Part shown: piece after piece, positions 59,705 through 64,000 of the stretch
How the letters are laid out: the number at the start of each line of letters is the position of its first letter
Numbering within the stretch: the stretch's first letter is position 1
Assembly: GCF_003664185.1 (NCBI RefSeq)
Contig: NZ_RCCS01000010.1
Span: forward strand, 186,001 to 250,000
Length of the DNA stretch: 64,000 nucleotides
Reading direction: 5' to 3'
From: Tenacibaculum discolor
GTDB lineage: Bacteria; Bacteroidota; Bacteroidia; Flavobacteriales; Flavobacteriaceae
The notes under the pieces: model-generated
Databases searched by the model: none
What the model was told of the DNA's origin: nothing
What the model saw: only the letters and a program-made list of their open reading frames with translations
Position numbers and translations under genes: made by a program

Positions 59705-60742
59705 TTATTTAACGGCAATAATGGCACTTGTAGGGCCTGTTAAATGCATCATTCTAGTATTGCTAAAACCTGCCTCTTTTGCCCATTTATTAAAATTTGA
59801 GAGTGTAAAATCGTAGCCTTCATCTGTTTCAATAATCATGTTTAGCGACATCATTAAACCAAAAGTATTTTTGTTTCTGTCATTATCAATAATATTTTCA
59901 ATAATGATTAGTGCACCATCTTTAGGTAGTGCATTATAGGCTTTTTTTATGAGCATTAATTTATCTTTTGTACCCCAATCATGAAGAATGTTTCCCATGG
60001 TAATAACGTCTGCTTTGGGTAATTCATCAGTAAAGAAGTCACCTGAGCGAGTTTCTATTTTGTCGTTTAAGCCAAAATGGTTTACATTTTCTTTTGCTAT
60101 TGGTTCAACAGCAGGAAGGTCAAAAGAGATACATTTTATATGTGGGTTATTTTTAGCTATTTGTATTGATAAATATGCTCCAGAACCACCAACATCACAT
60201 AGCGTGTTGTATTTAGAAAAATCAAGATCACGAGCTAATTTTATGAAATTTCCAGCCTGAACACCTGACATTCCGTGTATAAATTCTCGGAGCTTATTTT
60301 CATCTGCATAAATTGCTTCAAATAACGGTTTGCCACCATCTTTTGCCTCGTTTTGTGGTTTTCCAGTAATTAAAGCTTCTTCTAGGTTGTTCCAAAAAGG
60401 ATACAATCTGTTGTTAGACATTTCCAATATACCTCCCATATAGCTTGGTTTGTTTTTATCTAAAAACAAATTGGAGTCTTCAGAATTACTATATATAGCG
60501 CTTTCTTTTAATCCAGAACGTTGTAAGAAGCCTAAAGCAACTAATGTGTCAAGAAAGTCGTAAAGAGATCTATCATGAAGTTTGAGCTTATCTTGAATTT
60601 CTTTTCCTGATAATCCCCCTTTGCCTAAATGTGTGAATACCCCCATTTTAACTGCAGTAAGTAAAGTTTTTGAAGCCCAAAAACCCATGCCTACTTCCAT
60701 GATTCTTGAAGGGGTAATTTGGTTTTCATTTGTTGAGTTCAT
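59705..60742 (-). CDS. SAM-dependent O-methyltransferase family protein
   Basis: Predicted protein of 345 residues of the acetylserotonin/hydroxyneurosporene O-methyltransferase type. An N-terminal winged-helix dimerisation domain (KTLLTAVKMGVFTHLGKGGL, SLYDFLDTLVALGFLQRSG) precedes the SAM domain: NTLCDVGGSGAYLSIQIAK, CISFDLPAVEP, ETRSGDFFTDELPKADVITM, GNILHDWGTKDKLMLIKKAY with the His of the catalytic site. Small-molecule hydroxyl group as substrate likely. Sits between two copies of the clpC terminator, so probably acquired as a unit. Confidence 0.9.
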   Translation of the reverse strand: MNSTNENQITPSRIMEVGMGFWASKTLLTAVKMGVFTHLGKGGLSGKEIQDKLKLHDRSLYDFLDTLVALGFLQRSGLKESAIYSNSEDSNLFLDKNKPSYMGGILEMSNNRLYPFWNNLEEALITGKPQNEAKDGGKPLFEAIYADENKLREFIHGMSGVQAGNFIKLARDLDFSKYNTLCDVGGSGAYLSIQIAKNNPHIKCISFDLPAVEPIAKENVNHFGLNDKIETRSGDFFTDELPKADVITMGNILHDWGTKDKLMLIKKAYNALPKDGALIIIENIIDNDRNKNTFGLMMSLNMIIETDEGYDFTLSNFNKWAKEAGFSNTRMMHLTGPTSAIIAVK

Positions 60743-60844
60743 AGTTTAGTTGTTATAGTTAATAATTAATCTTTTTAGTTTTATTAAGTTCAATTATTAG
60801 GGATAAATGAAACTAGTTTATGAGCAGGGGTAAAATCTGAGGGA

Positions 60845-60878
60845 TAAAAAAATCCCGAGTGTTTTGCTCGGGATTTTT
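60845..60878 (-). terminator. Terminator of clpC
   Basis: AAAAATCCCGAG / CTCGGGATTTTT with a seven-base loop behind the clpC stop. Confidence 0.93.
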
Positions 60879-60881
60879 ATT

Positions 60882-63443
60882 TTATTGGTCTTCGTCTATT
60901 TCGGTACGAGTCTCTTTTGGTTTTTCGCCTTTTTCTATTTTTATGATGAGTTTTTTGTCTTTCTCATCTAAATCCATAAAGATGGTGTCACCTTCATCAA
61001 GTTTTGAGTTTACAATTTCTTCAGCTAATGCATCTTCAATGTATTTCTGAATAGCTCTTTTTAATGGTCGAGCACCATACTGTTTGTCAAAACCTTTATC
61101 GGCAATATAATCTTTGGCTTTCTCACTTAAGTGTAGCTTGTAACCTAAATCATCAATACGTCTTAGTAATTTGTCTAATTCAATATCAATAATCTTATGA
61201 ATATCTTCACGCTCTAATGAGTTAAAGATTACAACATCGTCAATACGGTTTAAGAACTCAGGAGCAAACGATTTCTTTAAAGCACCTTCAATAATACTTT
61301 TAGCGTGTGCATCTTCTTGTTCTTTTTTAGAAGCAGTTCCAAAACCAACACCACCACCAAAATCTTTAAGTTTACGAACTCCAATATTTGAAGTCATAAT
61401 AATAATGGTGTTTCTAAAATCTATTTTACGACCTAAACTATCAGTTATGTGTCCGTCATCTAAGACTTGTAACAGCATGTTAAATACATCAGGATGCGCT
61501 TTTTCAATCTCATCTAGTAAGATTACAGAATAAGGTTTACGGCGTACTTTTTCGGTTAACTGTCCACCTTCTTCATAACCAACATATCCTGGAGGCGCAC
61601 CAATTAAACGAGAAATGGCAAACTTCTCCATGTATTCACTCATATCAATTCTAATTAAAGAATCGTCAGAGTCAAACAACTCACGCGCTAGTACTTTAGC
61701 TAACTGTGTTTTACCAACACCAGTAGAACCTAAGAAGATAAAAGACCCAATTGGTTTGTTAGGATCTTTTAATCCAACACGGTTACGTTGTATAGCTTTA
61801 ACAACTTTAGTAACAGCCTCATCTTGACCAATTACTTTACCTTTTATTAATTGAGGTAATTCTGCCAAACGGCTACTTTCTGCTTCGGCAACACGATTTA
61901 CAGGAATTCCTGTCATCATCGATACTACTTCAGCAACATTATCTTCAGTAACAGTTTCTCTATGAAGTTTAGAATCTTCTTCCCATTGGTGTTGTGCAGA
62001 TTCTAAGGCTGTTTCTATATTCTTTTCGTCATCACGAAGCTTTGCAGCCTCTTCATACTTTTGTCCGCTTACCGCTTTAGTTTTACGTCCTCTAATTTCT
62101 TCTAGTTTCGCTTCTAATTCTAAAATTTGCTGCGGAACTACAATGTTTGTAATATGAATTCTTGACCCAGCTTCATCTAAAGCATCAATAGCTTTGTCTG
62201 GTAAAAAGCGATCAGTCATATAACGATTGGTTAATTTTACACAGGCATCAATAGCTTCATCAGTAAAAGTAACATGATGATGCGATTCGTATTTACCTTT
62301 AATATTATGTAAAATTTGTATGGTTTCTTCAACGGTAGTAGGATCTACGATTACCTTTTGAAAACGACGTTCTAAAGCACCGTCTTTTTCAATGTTAGTT
62401 CTATACTCATCAAGAGTAGTCGCACCAATACATTGAATTTCTCCTCTTGCTAAAGCTGGTTTTAACATGTTAGAAGCATCTAATGAACCTGTAGCTCCAC
62501 CAGCACCAACAATTGTATGAATCTCATCAATAAATAATATGATATCATCATTCTTTTCTAGCTCGTTCATCAACGCTTTCATACGTTCTTCAAACTGACC
62601 TCTATATTTTGTTCCAGCTACCAAGCTAGCTAAATCAAGAGAAACAATACGTTTATCGAATAAGATTCGAGATACTTTTCTATCTACAATACGTAAAGCC
62701 AATCCTTCTGCAATAGCAGACTTACCAACACCTGGTTCACCAATAAGCATTGGGTTGTTCTTTTTTCGTCTACTTAAAATTTGAGAAACACGCTCAATTT
62801 CTTTTAAACGACCCACAACAGGGTCTAACTTTCCCGCAACTGCTAGGGCTGTTAAATCACGTCCGAAGTTGTCTAAAACAGGAGTTTTAGACTTTTTAAC
62901 TTGTTTTCCTTTTTGTGGTTGTTGACCATAAGGATTTGACTTTTCGTCAGCAAACTCATCATCAGATGGAGTTTCTCCTATAGGTGAAATAAACGTATCA
63001 TCATCTACATGTAGCTCTTTGTACAAGTTTTTAGCCTGCTCATAATCTACATCATATTTTTGAAGTAGTTTTGTGGTAGGATCATTCTCGTTACGTAAGA
63101 TGCACAGTAGTAAATGTGCAGTGTCTATTGCGTTACTTTGATATAATTTAGCTTCTAAAAACGTTGTTTTTATAGCTTTCTCTGCTTGTCTGGTAAGATG
63201 TAAACTCTTCCTTTGAGGGCTTGTTAAAGATGGGGTCGTAGGATTTAGCTTTTCTAGTTTATTGCGAACTAAATCTAAATCAACATCAAAAGTTGTTAAT
63301 ATTTCAATGGCTTTTCCGTCACCTTTCCTAATCAAACCTAACAAAAGATGTTCCGTTCCAATAAAGTCATGTCCTAGTCGTAAGGCTTCCTCTTTACTGA
63401 AAGTGATCACATCTCTAACCTGTGGTGAAAAATTATCGTCCAT
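60882..63443 (-). CDS. clpC: ClpC-type ATP-dependent protease ATPase
   Basis: Predicted protein of 853 residues. N-terminal Clp domain with two repeats (RDVITFSKEEALRLGHDFIG, LLLGLIRKGDGKAIEIL), first AAA+ module with Walker A GEPGVGKSAIAEG, UVR motif (EEIRGRKTKAVSGQKYEEAA region), second AAA+ module with Walker A GSTGVGKTQLAKVLA, DMSEYMEKFAISRLIGAPPG and the C-terminal D2 domain, ending KPKETRTEIDEDQ. With ClpP it degrades proteins, being one of the main quality-control unfoldases of Bacteroidota. Start at 63443 is preceded by TAACTTTA on the minus strand, a partial promoter match. Confidence 0.96.
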   Translation of the reverse strand: MDDNFSPQVRDVITFSKEEALRLGHDFIGTEHLLLGLIRKGDGKAIEILTTFDVDLDLVRNKLEKLNPTTPSLTSPQRKSLHLTRQAEKAIKTTFLEAKLYQSNAIDTAHLLLCILRNENDPTTKLLQKYDVDYEQAKNLYKELHVDDDTFISPIGETPSDDEFADEKSNPYGQQPQKGKQVKKSKTPVLDNFGRDLTALAVAGKLDPVVGRLKEIERVSQILSRRKKNNPMLIGEPGVGKSAIAEGLALRIVDRKVSRILFDKRIVSLDLASLVAGTKYRGQFEERMKALMNELEKNDDIILFIDEIHTIVGAGGATGSLDASNMLKPALARGEIQCIGATTLDEYRTNIEKDGALERRFQKVIVDPTTVEETIQILHNIKGKYESHHHVTFTDEAIDACVKLTNRYMTDRFLPDKAIDALDEAGSRIHITNIVVPQQILELEAKLEEIRGRKTKAVSGQKYEEAAKLRDDEKNIETALESAQHQWEEDSKLHRETVTEDNVAEVVSMMTGIPVNRVAEAESSRLAELPQLIKGKVIGQDEAVTKVVKAIQRNRVGLKDPNKPIGSFIFLGSTGVGKTQLAKVLARELFDSDDSLIRIDMSEYMEKFAISRLIGAPPGYVGYEEGGQLTEKVRRKPYSVILLDEIEKAHPDVFNMLLQVLDDGHITDSLGRKIDFRNTIIIMTSNIGVRKLKDFGGGVGFGTASKKEQEDAHAKSIIEGALKKSFAPEFLNRIDDVVIFNSLEREDIHKIIDIELDKLLRRIDDLGYKLHLSEKAKDYIADKGFDKQYGARPLKRAIQKYIEDALAEEIVNSKLDEGDTIFMDLDEKDKKLIIKIEKGEKPKETRTEIDEDQ

Positions 63444-63610
63444 AAATTTATTTTCTGTCTCTGTAAAGTTAGTAAGTTTTTTTCTTAAAAATTACAAAAA
63501 AGATGCCAATAGTTTTTAACTGACATTCTGACGAGTAAAATAAGGCGTTTTAATGTTTAATAACCTTATAAAATTGTTAATAAATAACCTTAAAACAGTC
63601 TATATATTTT

Positions 63611-63641
63611 TTGTGTAAAACTGAGGGTTATAGTATCTTGC
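63611..63641 (+). promoter_or_regulatory. Candidate gyrA promoter
   Basis: TTG at 63611-63613, 20 bases, TATCTTGC at 63634-63641, a near match to TAnnTTTG. This would leave a leader of about 100 bases before gyrA. In the rest of the 308-base stretch between clpC and gyrA (63444-63751) I see only AT-rich sequence. Confidence 0.45.
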
Positions 63642-63751
63642 AATGTTTTAGAAAATGCAGAGAACTAGAAAGCATTTTAAAAGTGAGTTTTATCGAGTGT
63701 AAAATTCACTTTTTTGACGAAAATAAATACTAATATTTTAAAAGAAAATAT

Positions 63752-64000
63752 ATGGCAGATGGCGAAAAGTTGATACCTATCAACATTGAAGAGCAAATGA
63801 AGTCAGCATACATCGACTATTCTATGTCGGTGATAGTATCGAGAGCATTACCAGATGTAAGAGATGGTTTAAAACCAGTGCATAGAAGAGTATTATTTGG
63901 TATGCATGAATTAGGAATTAAAGCTACAGGAGCATATAAAAAATCTGCAAGAGTTGTAGGAGAGGTGCTTGGTAAGTATCACCCACACGGAGATACTTCG
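63752..64000 (+). CDS. gyrA: DNA gyrase subunit A, N-terminal part
   Basis: Cut off by the window end after 83 codons. [40 protein letters not shown] and [15 protein letters not shown], ending in [14 protein letters not shown], match the start of GyrA, including the quinolone-resistance segment. The Ser of the HPHGDTS stretch and the region before it are normal. GyrA cuts and rejoins DNA to introduce negative supercoils. GyrA rather than ParC is chosen from the [16 protein letters not shown] beginning. Confidence 0.95.
   Translation, partial: MADGEKLIPINIEEQMKSAYIDYSMSVIVSRALPDVRDGLKPVHRRVLFGMHELGIKATGAYKKSARVVGEVLGKYHPHGDTS

Overview
The window is a chromosomal segment of a marine-type member of the Flavobacteriaceae (Bacteroidota); Tenacibaculum or a close relative is my best guess, inferred from gene content and not from a marker search. 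Support comes from strongly AT-rich sequence, promoters of the Bacteroidota type (TTG, about 19 bases, TAnnTTTG), absence of obvious Shine-Dalgarno sites, a cbb3 oxidase locus whose subunits I and II are fused, PafA-type phosphatase, DUF2490, DUF3667 and DUF4369 proteins, TonB-dependent receptors with carboxypeptidase-like N-terminal domains, and lipoprotein signal peptides.

Layout. 1-4741: the cbb3 cytochrome oxidase operon (end of fused ccoNO, ccoQ, ccoP, ccoG, ccoH, and a TauE/SafE-like membrane protein). 4778-17117: mostly minus-strand envelope and exported-protein genes (unknown membrane protein, DUF819 permease-like protein, S9 peptidase, a very large BNR/VPS10-type secreted protein, an Arc-like repressor, PH-like and DUF4177 proteins, an SPFH protein) with a universal stress protein. 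17240-25485: secreted S1/P1 nuclease, two thioredoxin-fold proteins, M14 zinc carboxypeptidase, YqaE peptide, alkaline phosphatase PafA, and the MlaE/MlaF lipid ABC transporter pair. 25554-25854: tRNA-Lys and tRNA-Tyr, each with its own hairpin terminator. 25936-37812: two TonB-dependent receptors, a C1 peptidase, a DUF389 protein, an HxlR-YciI operon under a striking double palindrome, Ppx/GppA, SixA-like, PdxH, a TPR-like protein and an SGNH hydrolase. 37827-42237: stress and regulation genes (DinB with an ArsR-type regulator, an ohrR-ohr-nitroreductase operon with a classic OhrR operator, DUF1203, Ada-like AraC/Ogt fusion).

42400-54830 is the accessory part: small unknown genes, a cassette-like segment with a strong GC-rich hairpin, two small Cys-rich GG-leader peptides facing each other, and a compact class I lanthipeptide locus (precursor, internal attenuator, LanC, and a LanB split into two polypeptides) without a visible transporter, leader protease or immunity gene. 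It ends with a non-coding array of a 23-bp GC-rich repeat. 54915-58497 is a copper module (AraC-type regulator with an N-terminal metal-binding domain, CopA ATPase, CopZ-like protein). 58549-64000 holds a PqqB-like MBL protein, an O-methyltransferase apparently inserted behind clpC with duplication of the clpC tail and terminator, clpC itself, and the start of gyrA.

The most interesting leads are the split-LanB lanthipeptide locus with its extra small precursor-like peptides, the 23-bp array, the duplicated clpC tail around the methyltransferase, the ArsR-type gene with no standard start codon, and three promoter-overlapping operators whose regulators are encoded beside them.
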